A stretch of 64,000 bases of DNA from Micromonospora inaquosa (GTDB taxonomy: Bacteria; Actinomycetota; Actinomycetes; Mycobacteriales; Micromonosporaceae): NCBI RefSeq assembly GCF_003857055.1, contig NZ_QGSZ01000198.1, positions 1 to 64,000 of the forward strand. Reading direction: 5' to 3'. Under the pieces are notes generated by a model that worked only from the letters and a program-made list of their open reading frames with translations, was not told the DNA's origin and ran no database searches. Shown here one piece after another: positions 9,052 through 18,420 of the stretch (its first letter is position 1; each line of letters begins with the position of its first letter). The position numbers were made by a program, and so were the translations under genes.

Positions 9052-9480
9052 TCAGGCCAGGCAACGCCCGCCGGGAAACGTGCCGACAACCCGTGGGAGC
9101 CGGACACCGTTGAAGTCCACGGACCCCAGCACGCACCCGGTGCCGGCAGCGACGGCGTAGAAAACCGAGCCGGGCGACGCCGGGCCGGTCGGCTGTCCCC
9201 AGCGCACGGTCACGACGGTGAACCCGCCGTCTGTCAGCACCTGTCGGATGCGCTGCACGCCGTCCGGCCCGCTGCTGGGCGGCACGGAGCCGAGCTGCAC
9301 CGGAATGCACGCCGGCGCCTGCGTTGGCGCCACAAGCCCGGTTGAGTTCGTCCTTGGTTTCCTCGGCGGCGCGCTTGGCGTCCAAGTGCTGCTGCGTGGT
9401 CAGCTAGCTGCGGTTCGTCTCATCGACGAGCGGCTGGCGGCACTGCTCGTTCTCTGCGGCTCCGATCAGGCCCAATCCCG
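9052..9480 (-). pseudogene. Hypothetical protein, disrupted by a stop and a frameshift
   Basis: The 3' part (9052 to about 9320) is a plausible reading frame containing GVQRIRQVLTDGGFTVVTVR and an ending RCLA. Upstream, a helical, charged segment (QQHLDAKRAAEETKDELNRA) appears in a different frame and is itself preceded by an in-frame TAG near 9402-9404, with CRQPLVDETNRS before it. The three pieces read as one former gene with at least two lesions. Its function is unknown; the Cys-containing ends suggest an exported protein. Confidence 0.45.
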
Positions 9481-9576
9481 GGCTGAGCTCGCAGTGGAAG
9501 CCGTACCGACACCGCCTGACCGTTTCACATGCCCACCCGCGCGGATCGTCGCTCCGGAGGGCACCCCGGCGGGTTG

Positions 9577-10782
9577 TCAGTGACTGTCGTTGACTGCCGT
9601 TGGTAGCCGACGACCGATCGCCGCTCGGTGGACGGGAAGCGCCATGGAGGCCACGTCACGGACGATGGAGTCCAGCAATCGCCTGACGCGTGGCTGGTCG
9701 CCCGAGACGAGCCGGATGTCGTCGACGATCATGGCCAGGACCGCGTCGTACGAGATGCTGCTCATCCGGGCGCGGACGGTGCCGTCGTCGTCGCGGACGG
9801 CGTAGGTGGGATCGGGGCGGGTCGCGAGCCGGCGGAGGAGGTCGTGTGCCTCCTGGACGGCCCGGACGGCGGTGGTGACGTCGTTGACTCCTGGGGACAG
9901 CGCGCGTTCGGCGATGTCGGCGAGTTGCCGGAAGCCGAATCCGAGGTCTTGGCCCGGGCTTCGTTCCACGCCGACGGTCACGCCCAGCCAGGCGCGGTCG
10001 GCCGGCACCGGGCGGGCGGCGCCACCGACGGTCTGATGCACCCGTAGCAGGGGCGCTCCCGCGACGACGAAGTCACCCGGGGTAGGGACGACGGTGATGG
10101 CACAGTCGTGCTCCCGTGCCAGCCGCCCGAGCACGACGAGATCGACGTTGCTGACCATGCCGGGTTCCGAGGCCGGCACGGTCTGTGTCACCTCTCCGGG
10201 GACAACCGCCGGTGGCTCGTCGGGTGGAGGGAGACGGGCGATCGACCGTCGGGTCTGCGCGCCGATGGAGCCGATGATGTGGGAAACCCTCATCACCGTG
10301 GTGATGTGGTGCAGGTAGTAGATGAATGTGGCGCTGCTGGCCAGGACGAGGGCTATCGACACAGCGAGGGACAGCTCCGGCAGCCTCTGGCCCTCCTGAT
10401 CTGGCAGTGCGGCCAGCACCACCATCGCGAACAGGAAGGTAGCGACGAACGTGCCGAGCGTCGCCTGGATGATCCGATCCTGCAGAAAGGTCCGCAGGAC
10501 GCGGGGGGAGTACTGGCTGCTGGCCAGTTGCAGGGCCACGACCGTGATGGAGAAGACCAGCGCGGTGAAGGAGATCATCGCCGTGATGATCGAGGAGAGC
10601 AGCGAGCGTGCACCGGCGGGGCCGCTGGGCACGATCCCCCCGAAGGGAAGATCCAACTGCAGCTCCAGCGCTGACAGCCCGACCGCCGCTAACACCGCAC
10701 CAACCGAGAAGATCGCCGGCACCAGCCAGAAGCTCTCCCGTACCTCGGCCAGTCGCGCGGACGCGGTGCGGCGCCGCCTCAC
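9577..10782 (-). CDS. DUF2254 integral membrane protein
   Basis: The 401-residue protein has four N-terminal membrane helices (about residues 18-40, 60-85, 108-130 and 140-160) and a large cytoplasmic C-terminal domain. Motifs SITVVALQLASSQYSPRVLR and FGFRQLADIAERALSPGVND are hallmarks of DUF2254. No biochemical role is established for the family. It starts with GTG at 10782. It is divergent from the antiporter at 10959, with a 176-base region between them that should hold both promoters. Confidence 0.85.
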   Translation of the reverse strand: MRRRRTASARLAEVRESFWLVPAIFSVGAVLAAVGLSALELQLDLPFGGIVPSGPAGARSLLSSIITAMISFTALVFSITVVALQLASSQYSPRVLRTFLQDRIIQATLGTFVATFLFAMVVLAALPDQEGQRLPELSLAVSIALVLASSATFIYYLHHITTVMRVSHIIGSIGAQTRRSIARLPPPDEPPAVVPGEVTQTVPASEPGMVSNVDLVVLGRLAREHDCAITVVPTPGDFVVAGAPLLRVHQTVGGAARPVPADRAWLGVTVGVERSPGQDLGFGFRQLADIAERALSPGVNDVTTAVRAVQEAHDLLRRLATRPDPTYAVRDDDGTVRARMSSISYDAVLAMIVDDIRLVSGDQPRVRRLLDSIVRDVASMALPVHRAAIGRRLPTAVNDSH

Positions 10783-10958
10783 GACGCGCAGTTCTTCGTG
10801 AACACATGCTCATCGTGTCGCACGGCCGGACGTCGCGCGCATCGTCTGCCGATCTCTGCGACGCCTCCGGTATCGAGGCGGCACGCGTGCAGTCACTGGT
10901 CATCGAGCAGGTACGCAGCCCCGGGTGTGAACCGACAACCACGGGGTAGCGGCGAGGG

Positions 10959-12188
10959 ATGGACGCGCTGCACCTCGGCTACGCCCTGGTGGGGATTCTG
11001 GGCGTGTTGTTGGCCTTCTGGTCCAGCGCCATCCGTCGGGCCCCGGTCAGTGAGCCGCTGCTCGCGTTGCTGGTGGGCGTGCTGGTCGGTCCGGTTCTCG
11101 GGCTGATCGACCTGCCGGATCACGAGGTGTCCGTGTTGACGTTGGAGGCGAGCCGGGTCCTGTTGGCCATCTCGCTGATGGCGGTCGCGCTGCGTTTTCC
11201 GCTGTCGGACTACCGGTCGGTGGTACGCCCGGTCGGCGTGCTCCTCGCCGTCGCGATGGTTGGCATGGCGGTGGTCAGCGCCGGCCTGGCAGGATTTGTC
11301 CTCGGCCTTCCCGTCGCTTTGGCGGCGCTGCTGGGCGCCTGTGTGACGCCGACGGACCCGGTCCTGGCTTCCAGCGTCGTCTCGGGAGGACCGGCGGAGC
11401 GGCAGCTGCCGGCTCGGCTACGTCAGGTGATCAGCGGTGAGTCGGGCGCGAACGACGGGCTCGCCTTCGTCTTCGTCGTGCTCGCGTTGTGCGCCGTGAC
11501 CTCTGGTTCCGTCGGGGGTCGCCTTTTGGAGGCGGTGTGGGGGGTGATGGGCGCCGTGGTGGTCGGCGTGGTGGTCGGTTACACCGCCGGGCGGGCCGTC
11601 GTGGCGGCTGGGGCTCGGGAGGATGTTGACCAGGGCTCGCTGCTGGTCTTCACGGTCGTGCTCGGGGTCGCGGCACTGGGAGTCGCCAGACTGGCGCGTA
11701 CCGACGGCATCCTGGCGGTCTTCGTCGCTGGTCTCGCCTACAACGCGGTGATCGGGGACCGATCTCGCGCCTCGGAGCAAAGGCTCGACGACGCGCTCAC
11801 CCGCTATCTGGTGTTGCCGTTGTTCTTCCTGCTCGGGGTCGAGGTGCCGTGGCGTTGGTGGCGCGAGTCGGGCTGGCCGCTGGTGGCGTTCGTCATCGCG
11901 GTGTTGGTGCTGCGCCGGCTGCCGGTGGTGCTCGCGCTGAAGCCGGCCCTGGGGCTGTCCTGGCGCAGTGTGGTGTTCCTGGGTTGGTTCGGGCCGATCG
12001 GTGTGTCGGCACTGTTCTATCTCACCTACAGCCAGGAGGAAGGAGTCGGGGATCCTCGGCTGTGGGCCGCCGGCAGTCTGGTGGTGGTGGCGAGCACCGT
12101 GGTGCACGGTGTCACGGCGATGCCCGGTCGTCGCTGGTACGCGCACCGGGCGGAGCTGGCGACCGCTAGCGGCGGTCCGCCCGGTTGA
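10959..12188 (+). CDS. Cation:proton antiporter, CPA1 (NhaP-type)
   Basis: The 409-residue protein has about 12 membrane helices and the CPA1 signatures ACVTPTDPVLASSVV (the TP-D unwound helix) and ISGESGANDGLAFVFV (ion-binding ND pair). It should exchange Na+ or K+ for H+ across the cytoplasmic membrane. Its 3' end overlaps the convergent MscS gene by 23 bases. A second antiporter of the same superfamily lies at 13993-15240; both lie beside the channel gene, suggesting an osmotic or ionic homeostasis group. Confidence 0.9.
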   Translation: MDALHLGYALVGILGVLLAFWSSAIRRAPVSEPLLALLVGVLVGPVLGLIDLPDHEVSVLTLEASRVLLAISLMAVALRFPLSDYRSVVRPVGVLLAVAMVGMAVVSAGLAGFVLGLPVALAALLGACVTPTDPVLASSVVSGGPAERQLPARLRQVISGESGANDGLAFVFVVLALCAVTSGSVGGRLLEAVWGVMGAVVVGVVVGYTAGRAVVAAGAREDVDQGSLLVFTVVLGVAALGVARLARTDGILAVFVAGLAYNAVIGDRSRASEQRLDDALTRYLVLPLFFLLGVEVPWRWWRESGWPLVAFVIAVLVLRRLPVVLALKPALGLSWRSVVFLGWFGPIGVSALFYLTYSQEEGVGDPRLWAAGSLVVVASTVVHGVTAMPGRRWYAHRAELATASGGPPG

Positions 12189-13092
12189 TGACAGCTTCCG
12201 GCGCCTCGGGTGTGTGGACGGTGATGTCCTGGGTCGCCGACGCCACCCGGATGCCGTTTTCGGCGAACCGGTCCAGCACCCGTCGGGTGACCTGGTCCTT
12301 GACCTGACGGGCGGCGCGGACGGGCACGACGAACCGTGCTGACAGTTCGACCCAGTTCGGGGTGGCGCGGACGAACACGCGGGCATCGACCTCTGCCTCG
12401 GCGACCGGGTAGCGGTGGCGCATCTGCGCGATGGCGTTCCGCGCCTCGGCCGTCGAGGAAATGTTCTGCGCCTCCTCGCACAGGATGCGCTCCGCGAGGT
12501 GCCAGTCCGCCTGGTAGGGGATGGGGAAGGTCAGTTCGTCCCACAGGTGGTCCAGCACGGTGCTGCTGTTGTAGACCGGTGTGCAGAACACGAAGCGGTT
12601 CGACAGGGACACCACCCGGCCGGTGTACTGGCGGCCGCGAATCCACGATTCCGGGTCGGTGGAGGATCCGCTCTCCAGGATGCGGGTGCGCAGCGGGGTG
12701 ATGTCCAGGACATCGCCGCGTACCTCGCACATCTGTATCCGGTCACCGACGCGGAACTGCCGGCCGGTGAGGATGGCGATCCACCCCGCGAACGCGCCGA
12801 TGACCTCCTGCAGGGCCAGCGCCAGACCGACACCGAGTAGTCCGACGACCAGGCCGATCCGGCCGGCGAACGGCCGCCACAGCAGTGCCAGCGCAAGCAG
12901 CAGCGCCACGACGGTCAGGTAGTGCACCGCCTTGCGCAGGTAGTAGCGATTGCTGGTATCGCTTACCCGCAGGGTGGCCAGACGGCCGGCGACGGCGGCG
13001 ACGACGACGGCCAGCACGATCAGCACGACGCTGGTCACGAGGCGACCGCTCACGCTGCTCGTGTCCCAGAACGCCTCCAGGAACCGCTCCAT
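12166..13092 (-). CDS. Mechanosensitive ion channel, MscS family
   Basis: The product (308 residues from the ATG at 13092) has three to four membrane helices, then the MscS pore helix and beta domain: GLLGVGLALALQEVIGAFAG, ILTGRQFRVGDRIQM and a mixed alpha-beta C-terminal domain ending PEAPEAVINR. MscS proteins open on membrane tension to release solutes on osmotic downshock. I preferred 13092 to the far upstream start because the preceding 30 residues are Arg-rich and without family homology. Confidence 0.87.
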   Translation of the reverse strand: MERFLEAFWDTSSVSGRLVTSVVLIVLAVVVAAVAGRLATLRVSDTSNRYYLRKAVHYLTVVALLLALALLWRPFAGRIGLVVGLLGVGLALALQEVIGAFAGWIAILTGRQFRVGDRIQMCEVRGDVLDITPLRTRILESGSSTDPESWIRGRQYTGRVVSLSNRFVFCTPVYNSSTVLDHLWDELTFPIPYQADWHLAERILCEEAQNISSTAEARNAIAQMRHRYPVAEAEVDARVFVRATPNWVELSARFVVPVRAARQVKDQVTRRVLDRFAENGIRVASATQDITVHTPEAPEAVINRADRR

Positions 13093-13303
13093 GCCGCTTG
13101 CCCATCGTCCCCGGCGATCGGCCGATGCGGGTCCGTCGCGTCGTTTCCACCATAGGCGGCAGCCGACGGTGGAATCTCGCAAACGCCCGTCCCGTGGCGG
13201 GCCAGCGTCATGGGCATGTCGCCCGCTCAGCCCGGAGGGTGAGGTGACCGGCCGGTGCCTGGGTCCGCGGACCGCGACAACCCGTTCCCGCCGCGACTCG
13301 TGA

Positions 13304-13729
13304 TCACCAGACTGTCAGCTCACGAGCGGCGAGCGCCCGACCGCCTTCGAACGCCCGGTACGGTCCCGACGGCCCGAGCCGGTAACGGTCGCCGAGTTCG
13401 CGGTGGGAGAACCGGATCACGGTGCCCTGCACGGTCACCAGCTGCGGCGGAGCAGGCACCGACGGGCCCGTCGACAGCACGAGCAGGGTGCCGTCGGTCA
13501 GATCCACGTCGCGTACGACGAACGCCGTGTCGGCGATGACCCGCTCGACGCTCGCAGTCACGGTGAGCAGGTCGCCCACCTCGGCCCGCGCGACCGTGCC
13601 TGGTGTGGTGGTGAGCGTCGGTTCGGGGCTGGGCTGCGGAGTCACGGGCCCGCTGGTGCAGCCTGCCACGAGCAGGACCACCGCTGGTAGCGCTGCCATC
13701 GAACGCACCCGGCCGTACCAGTTGCCCAT
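13304..13729 (-). CDS. Predicted lipoprotein of unknown function
   Basis: From the ATG at 13729 (GAGGAGG 8 bases upstream) the protein has a short basic start, a hydrophobic stretch and the lipobox LLVAGC with Cys24, so it should be a lipid-anchored surface protein of 141 residues. The mature part starts with a Pro/Thr-rich linker, then about 80 residues with a compact beta pattern (VGDLLTVTASVERVIADTAF and LVTVQGTVIRF), which suggests an OB-like fold. No enzyme motif is visible. It is divergent from the antiporter at 13993. Confidence 0.75.
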   Translation of the reverse strand: MGNWYGRVRSMAALPAVVLLVAGCTSGPVTPQPSPEPTLTTTPGTVARAEVGDLLTVTASVERVIADTAFVVRDVDLTDGTLLVLSTGPSVPAPPQLVTVQGTVIRFSHRELGDRYRLGPSGPYRAFEGGRALAARELTVW

Positions 13730-13992
13730 TCGTGGGTCCTCCTCGCCGTCGTGGCGCTTGGTCAAGGAGTTCCCCGGAGTGTCGCGGCACGACCGCCGGA
13801 TCCTGTGACGGTTAGGTGACGATTCGCGCCGTCCAGAAGTGCGTGGAGTAGCGGCTCTGGATCGTGGCACCAGCCGCCGCTCGTGCTGGGTTTCGAGGCG
13901 ACCCACCGTCGCAGCTATGATCGTTCGGAATCAGTGGGGCGGCGCGAGGTCTGGTCGGCATTGTGATGACGCACGTTAGTGGAGCGTGACCG

Positions 13993-15240
13993 GTGCTGTT
14001 GTTGTCGTTCGCCGTTGTCCTGCTGGTGGCCGTGCTGCTCTCGGCGCTGGCTCATCGCACCATCCTGTCTACCGCGGCGCTGTTCCTGGTTGCCGGGTTC
14101 ATCCTCGGCGAGGACACCACCGGGCTGCTGCACCTGCATTCCGATTCCCCCATCGTGGCGCAACTCGCGGAGCTGGCCCTGTTCGCGGTGCTGTTCACCG
14201 ACGGGATGCGGGTCGGGTGGGCGGACCTGCGCTCGGCATGGCGGCTGCCCGGTCGGGCGTTGGGGTGGGGCCTGCCCCTTACCCTGCTGATCACGGCGCT
14301 GCTGGCGCATTATGTGGCCGGCCTGGGCTGGCCGGAGGCGCTGCTGATCGGCGCGATCCTGGCCCCCACCGACCCGGTGTTCGCGGCGGCGTTGGTGGGC
14401 AATGACAAGGTGCCGGCCCGCCTACGGCATCTGCTCAACGTGGAGTCGGGCGTCAATGACGGGCTGGCCCTCCCCTTCGTGGTGCTGCTTCTGGCTGTCG
14501 CCGCCGGCTCGGAGGACCTGCACCTGGGAGAGATCGCCGGCGAACTCGTGGTGGGACTGCTCATCGGTGTGCTGGTGCCGCTGCTGGCGATCGCGTTGGA
14601 GCGCACCCGCTGGCTTGCGGCGTCCGCCGCGTACGCGCCGCTGAACGGGGTGGCGATCGGGCTTTTGGTGTTGGCGTTGGGCAAGGTCACCCACGGTAAC
14701 CTGTTCCTGGCCGCGTTCGCGGCGGGGATCACCGTGGCCACGTTCGGGCCGCGGGAGCGGGCGGCGTTTGAGCATTTCGGGGAGAACGTCGCCGAGCTGT
14801 TGAAACTCGCCGCGCTGTTGGTCTTCGGCGCGCTGATCTCGGTACGGTTCCTGGGCGAGATCTCCTGGACCGGCTGGGCCTTTGCGGTGCTGGCGATCTT
14901 CGTGGCTCGCCCGGTCGCGTTGTGGATCTCGTTTCTCCGCTCCGGGCTCGGTGCCAGGGAGCAGGCCGCGGCGATGTGGTTCGGGCCGAAGGGCTTCGCC
15001 TCCGTGGTGTACGGGCTGCTGGTCCTGGAGTCCGGCATCGCGGCCGGCGACGAGGTGTTCCACCTCGTCGCTTTGACAATCGTGATCTCCATCTTGTTGC
15101 ACTCGTCGACCGATGTCGTGATAGCGCAAGCCTTTGACGAGTCCCGGGAGACGCCTGCCTGGTTCGGCGTGCTACATCGCGCCCGGCGGCCGCTGCGGCC
15201 CTGGCGGCGAGATCGGGACAGCTCGTCCGCCGACGGTTGA
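13993..15240 (+). CDS. Cation:proton antiporter, CPA1 (NhaP-type), second copy
   Basis: The 415-residue protein has about 12 helices with GAILAPTDPVFAAALV and LNVESGVNDGLALPFVV, the CPA1 ion-site motifs, and GPKGFASVVYGLLVLESG near the end. It is only distantly similar to the antiporter at 10959, so the two are not a recent tandem duplicate. The GTG at 13993 directly precedes the first helix. The C-terminus is a short basic tail. Confidence 0.9.
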   Translation: MLLLSFAVVLLVAVLLSALAHRTILSTAALFLVAGFILGEDTTGLLHLHSDSPIVAQLAELALFAVLFTDGMRVGWADLRSAWRLPGRALGWGLPLTLLITALLAHYVAGLGWPEALLIGAILAPTDPVFAAALVGNDKVPARLRHLLNVESGVNDGLALPFVVLLLAVAAGSEDLHLGEIAGELVVGLLIGVLVPLLAIALERTRWLAASAAYAPLNGVAIGLLVLALGKVTHGNLFLAAFAAGITVATFGPRERAAFEHFGENVAELLKLAALLVFGALISVRFLGEISWTGWAFAVLAIFVARPVALWISFLRSGLGAREQAAAMWFGPKGFASVVYGLLVLESGIAAGDEVFHLVALTIVISILLHSSTDVVIAQAFDESRETPAWFGVLHRARRPLRPWRRDRDSSSADG

Positions 15241-15480
15241 TCCGTTGGGACCGCCGATTGCGGCCCAGACGGTCTTGCCGTCACCGAAGGAGAAGAAGCC
15301 CCAGTCGGTGGTGAGGGCGGCGATGATCGGTAGACCACGACCGCCTTCGGACATCTGACGGGGGAGTGTCGGGGCGGTGGAACTGGGAGTTTCGCCTCCC
15401 CGGTCACGGACGCTGATCCTGAGCGATCCCGCCACGTGGGCGACGATGAGTATGTCGTACTGGTCGAGCGGCACCAGGGT
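15236..15480 (-). pseudogene. Anti-sigma/ATP-binding regulatory kinase, C-terminal remnant
   Basis: The minus strand encodes LRISVRDRGG, then SEGGRGLPIIAALTTDWGFF and FGDGKTVWAAI. This is the G1/G2 part of an HATPase_c_2 domain, as in RsbW-like anti-sigma factors of actinobacteria. The N-box half is replaced by unrelated sequence upstream of about 15480, so the ATP site is incomplete. It abuts the LysR remnant on the other strand. Confidence 0.6.
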
Positions 15481-15524
15481 GCGTCGGGCGATCCCGAGGT
15501 ACTGCCCGCCGAATAGCCAGTAAC

Positions 15525-15969
15525 GACCGCCGACTTCGCTGGCGCCGAGCTCTCCCCGGAGATTTACCTGGTGCCGCTCGCCACCGACCCGGTAGTGCTC
15601 GTGCTGCCCCCGGAGCATCCGCTGACCAGCGCCGAATCGGTCGACCTGGAGGCGTGCGCGCAGCAGCGCTGGACGTTCGACGTCGCAGGCTCGTACATGT
15701 CCGAGCTGTCCACCCGGCTGTGCCGGGAGGCCGGCTTCGAACCCGTGGTGATCTGTCGGTTCAACAACTACATGCTGGCGCTCCAGCACGTGGAGAACGG
15801 CCGCTCGATCACCATGCTGCCGAAGCTGGCGGTGGACCCGCGATACCGGGTGGTGACCCGACCGCTGAACCCGCCGCTGACCCGGCGCATCACCGCCGGG
15901 GCCCGGCGGGCGGCCGCGTCACGCCCCGAGGTGACCGCCGTGCTCAATGCCCTGAGAGCAGGCGACTGA
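15525..15969 (+). pseudogene. LysR-type regulator, C-terminal effector-domain remnant
   Basis: The frame, open before the ATG at 15571, reads LVPLATDPVVLVLPPEHPL, then VDLEACAQQRWTFD and ends VTAVLNALRAGD. This is the second half of a LysR substrate-binding domain. No helix-turn-helix region precedes it, and the sequence upstream belongs to another broken gene. About half of the usual ~300 residues are present. It cannot act as a DNA-binding regulator. Confidence 0.65.
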
Positions 15970-16102
15970 CCGTGCCCGGGCCGTCGGTCGGCCAACGTCC
16001 GCTTCGGCCTCGCGATCGGACCCGGTCGGCCCGCCGCCGTGCGTCTACGGTCGCCGACGGCCGGGCAGCGGATGCGTACGGGCCGGGGCCGCAGCGGTAG
16101 GC

Positions 16103-16559
16103 CGTCGTCGCCATAGACCAGATTCGCGCTGTCGACCACGACATCGCCACCGGCGTCCGACCCGATATGACCGAGTACGGATGGGATACCGACGAATGGC
16201 CCGCGCCGCTGACCCGGGTGCTGGAAGCTGACATCTTGGTCATCGCCGGACCGATCTGGCTCGGCGACAACAGCTCGGTCAACCGTCGGGTGGCCGAGCG
16301 GCTCTACGGCTACTCCGGCCTGTTCAACGAGCAGGGCCAGTACGCTTAGAGGTCGGCCCCGGGCCCTCCTACCTCGACGAGGGGTTCCGGCGGTCCGGAG
16401 AATGACTTCACCAACCGCAGTACCGCGTTCATGACCTTCAACCTGCTCCACCTCGCGTCGATGATGCGCCGCGCTGGTGGATTCCCGGCCTACGGCAACC
16501 AGCGCACCGCCTGGGACGCCGGCAGTCGACCCGGCAACGCCAACCCGGAGTACCGCTAA
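16103..16559 (+). pseudogene. Flavodoxin/NADPH-dependent FMN reductase-like gene, truncated with internal deletion
   Basis: Two blocks of one family follow each other. The first (about 16103-16349) contains PDMTEYGWDTDEWPAPLTRV and IAGPIWLGDNSSVNRRVAER and ends in TAG. The second (about 16355-16559) contains GPSYLDEG-like residues, then GPENDFTNRSTAFMTFNLLH and ends NPEYR. Intact homologues join these with roughly 50 further residues and have an FMN-binding N-terminus missing here. It is a dead gene. Confidence 0.65.
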
Positions 16560-16680
16560 TCATCAGGAACGGACAAGACGGCCAATCAGTGAACCGGTGG
16601 CGCCCCGTAGGTACCGGCCTGCCGGACACGATCACGACGACAGCCACCCTTCCGTTGCAGCGCCAAGGATGTGAGTAGCG

Positions 16681-17622
16681 ATGACGAGCCCGGAAACGAT
16701 GAGCTGGCCGAGCCTGCGGGTCTCGGACTGGACCGCCACCCGCGACACAGTGCACATGTGGACCCAGATTGTGGGCAAGATCCGCATGGCGCACGCTCCG
16801 TTTCTCAACCATTGGTGGCAGGTCACCCTGTACGTGAGCCCGCGCGGGTTGACGACGTCCGCCATCCCGTACGGCACGGGAGTCTTCGAGATCGAGTTCG
16901 ACTTCATCGGCCATCGGCTCGACGTGCGCACCAGCGACGGCGGCGCGCGAAGCCTCGCGCTCCGGCCGATGCCGGTCGCCGAGTTCTACTCGCGGGTCAT
17001 GGCCATGCTCGACGAACTCGGGATCGAGGCACCGATCCGGCCGTACCCCAACGAGGTCGACCCGGCGATACCGTTCGCTGAGGACCACCAGCACGCCTCG
17101 TACGACGGCGAGGCGGCCACCCTGTTCTGGCGACAGCTGTTGCAGGCGAATCGGGTGATCGGTGAGTTCCGGTCGCATTTCGTGGGCAAGGTCAGTCCGG
17201 TGCACTTCTTCTGGGGCGGGATGGATCTCGCCTGCACCCGCTTCTCCGGCCGGTCGGCTCCGCCGCACCCCGGGGGCGTGCCCAACTGCGGGGACTGGGT
17301 CATGGTCGAGGGCTACTCGCGCGAGCTGTCCAGCTGCGGGTTCTGGCCCGGTGGCGGCGAGGAAGGCGCCTTCTACTCGTACGCCTACCCCGCACCCGAC
17401 GGGTTCGCCGAGCGGCAGGTCGGTCCCGAAGGCGCGTACTACAGTTCCGAGTTTCAGCAGTTCCTCCTGCCCTACGAGGCCGCCCGTGCCGCACCGGACC
17501 CAGACCGCGCGGTCGCCGAGTTCCTCCGCACCACCTACGAGGCCGCTGCGGACCTCGGGAACTGGGACCGCTCCGCGCTGGAGGACGACCCGCTTCGCTG
17601 GCACAAAACCCCTGCGCGGTAG
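16681..17622 (+). CDS. DUF5996 family protein
   Basis: The 313-residue soluble protein begins with WPSLRVSDWTATRDTVHMWTQI and contains PFLNHWWQVTLYVSPRG and PVHFFWGGMDLACTRFSGR, which I associate with DUF5996. The reaction is unknown. Aromatic and His-rich segments suggest a catalytic or ligand-binding pocket, but no known catalytic signature is visible. The ATG at 16681 follows AAGGATGTGAG. It is intact although both flanks are decayed genes. Confidence 0.75.
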   Translation: MTSPETMSWPSLRVSDWTATRDTVHMWTQIVGKIRMAHAPFLNHWWQVTLYVSPRGLTTSAIPYGTGVFEIEFDFIGHRLDVRTSDGGARSLALRPMPVAEFYSRVMAMLDELGIEAPIRPYPNEVDPAIPFAEDHQHASYDGEAATLFWRQLLQANRVIGEFRSHFVGKVSPVHFFWGGMDLACTRFSGRSAPPHPGGVPNCGDWVMVEGYSRELSSCGFWPGGGEEGAFYSYAYPAPDGFAERQVGPEGAYYSSEFQQFLLPYEAARAAPDPDRAVAEFLRTTYEAAADLGNWDRSALEDDPLRWHKTPAR

Positions 17623-17751
17623 GACAAACTGTGTGACCGCACGATCGCCGTGTTACCCCTGCGGACACGACTGGCGGCAACCGGTGGCACGGCCGACGGT
17701 CGAACTGCGCGACGCGCCGGTCGGCCGGAGATGAAATCTGATGGAGGACAC

Positions 17752-18058
17752 ATGGTAGTGACTGTGAAGGATGTCCCCGAAGCCAATCAGTACGAGGCTC
17801 GGGTCGAGGGAGAGTCCACGGTCGCGGGTGTTGCGCAGTACATCCGCACCACGGAACTCATCGCGTTCGTTCACACCGAGGTCTCACCGGAGTACGAGGG
17901 AAAGGAGTAGGGGCGGCCCTGGCCCGCGCGGGCCTCGACGAGGCCCGCGCAGCGAACCTGCTGGTCCTGCCGACCTGCCCATTCTTCGCGGGGTGGATCG
18001 CCCGGCACCCCGAGTACCAGGACCTGGTGTACCAGTCCCGCAGCAGAGTCAGCGACTG
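17752..18058 (+). pseudogene. YjdJ-like GNAT acetyltransferase, frameshifted copy
   Basis: This gene closely matches the intact one at 20211-20519 on the other strand (about 85% of bases by eye). One G is missing in the GGGAAAGGAGTAG stretch near 17905, which brings TAG into frame in the acetyl-CoA loop (intact copy: YKGKGVGAALAR). The rest of the homology continues in another frame to TGA at 18056-18058. GATGGAGGACAC precedes both copies. The gene is inactive. Confidence 0.75.
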
Positions 18059-18078
18059 AACAACAGGGCGCGGCGGCG

Positions 18079-18240
18079 ATGGAGGTGAGTACGAGCAGCG
18101 GAGACGGGAAGAAGGCGTACGAGGGCCAGAGAAGATCACTGTCACGTTCGAGGCGAGGCGTTGCTGGCACGCCGCCGAGTGCGTCCGCGGCTTGCCGGAG
18201 GTTTTCGACACGGGCCAGCGCCCGTGGATCCGCCCCGACG
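18079..18240 (+). pseudogene. YjdI-like [4Fe-4S] mono-cluster protein, broken copy
   Basis: The start (KKAYEGQ) and the downstream block in a second frame (CWHAAECVRGLPEVFDTGQR) match the gene at 19880-20180. A two-base insertion at the codons after EGQ shifts the frame. The homology ends near 18240, before the last cluster Cys. It follows the broken GNAT gene in the same order as the other copy of the pair. Confidence 0.65.
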
Positions 18241-18420
18241 GTGCCAACACGCTTCTCCGGCCACCGCTCAGAGATCTCATTCTGCTAACCTTCGCTGGCG
18301 CCCTCGATCGCATGAAGGAGGTGGGAACCGTGGACAGAGTGACTGTCACGTGCTCCCACCCGACTCCGAGGGCGTCGCGGATCTGAACGGGAGCACACTG
18401 CTACCCGGAAGGAACCTTAC

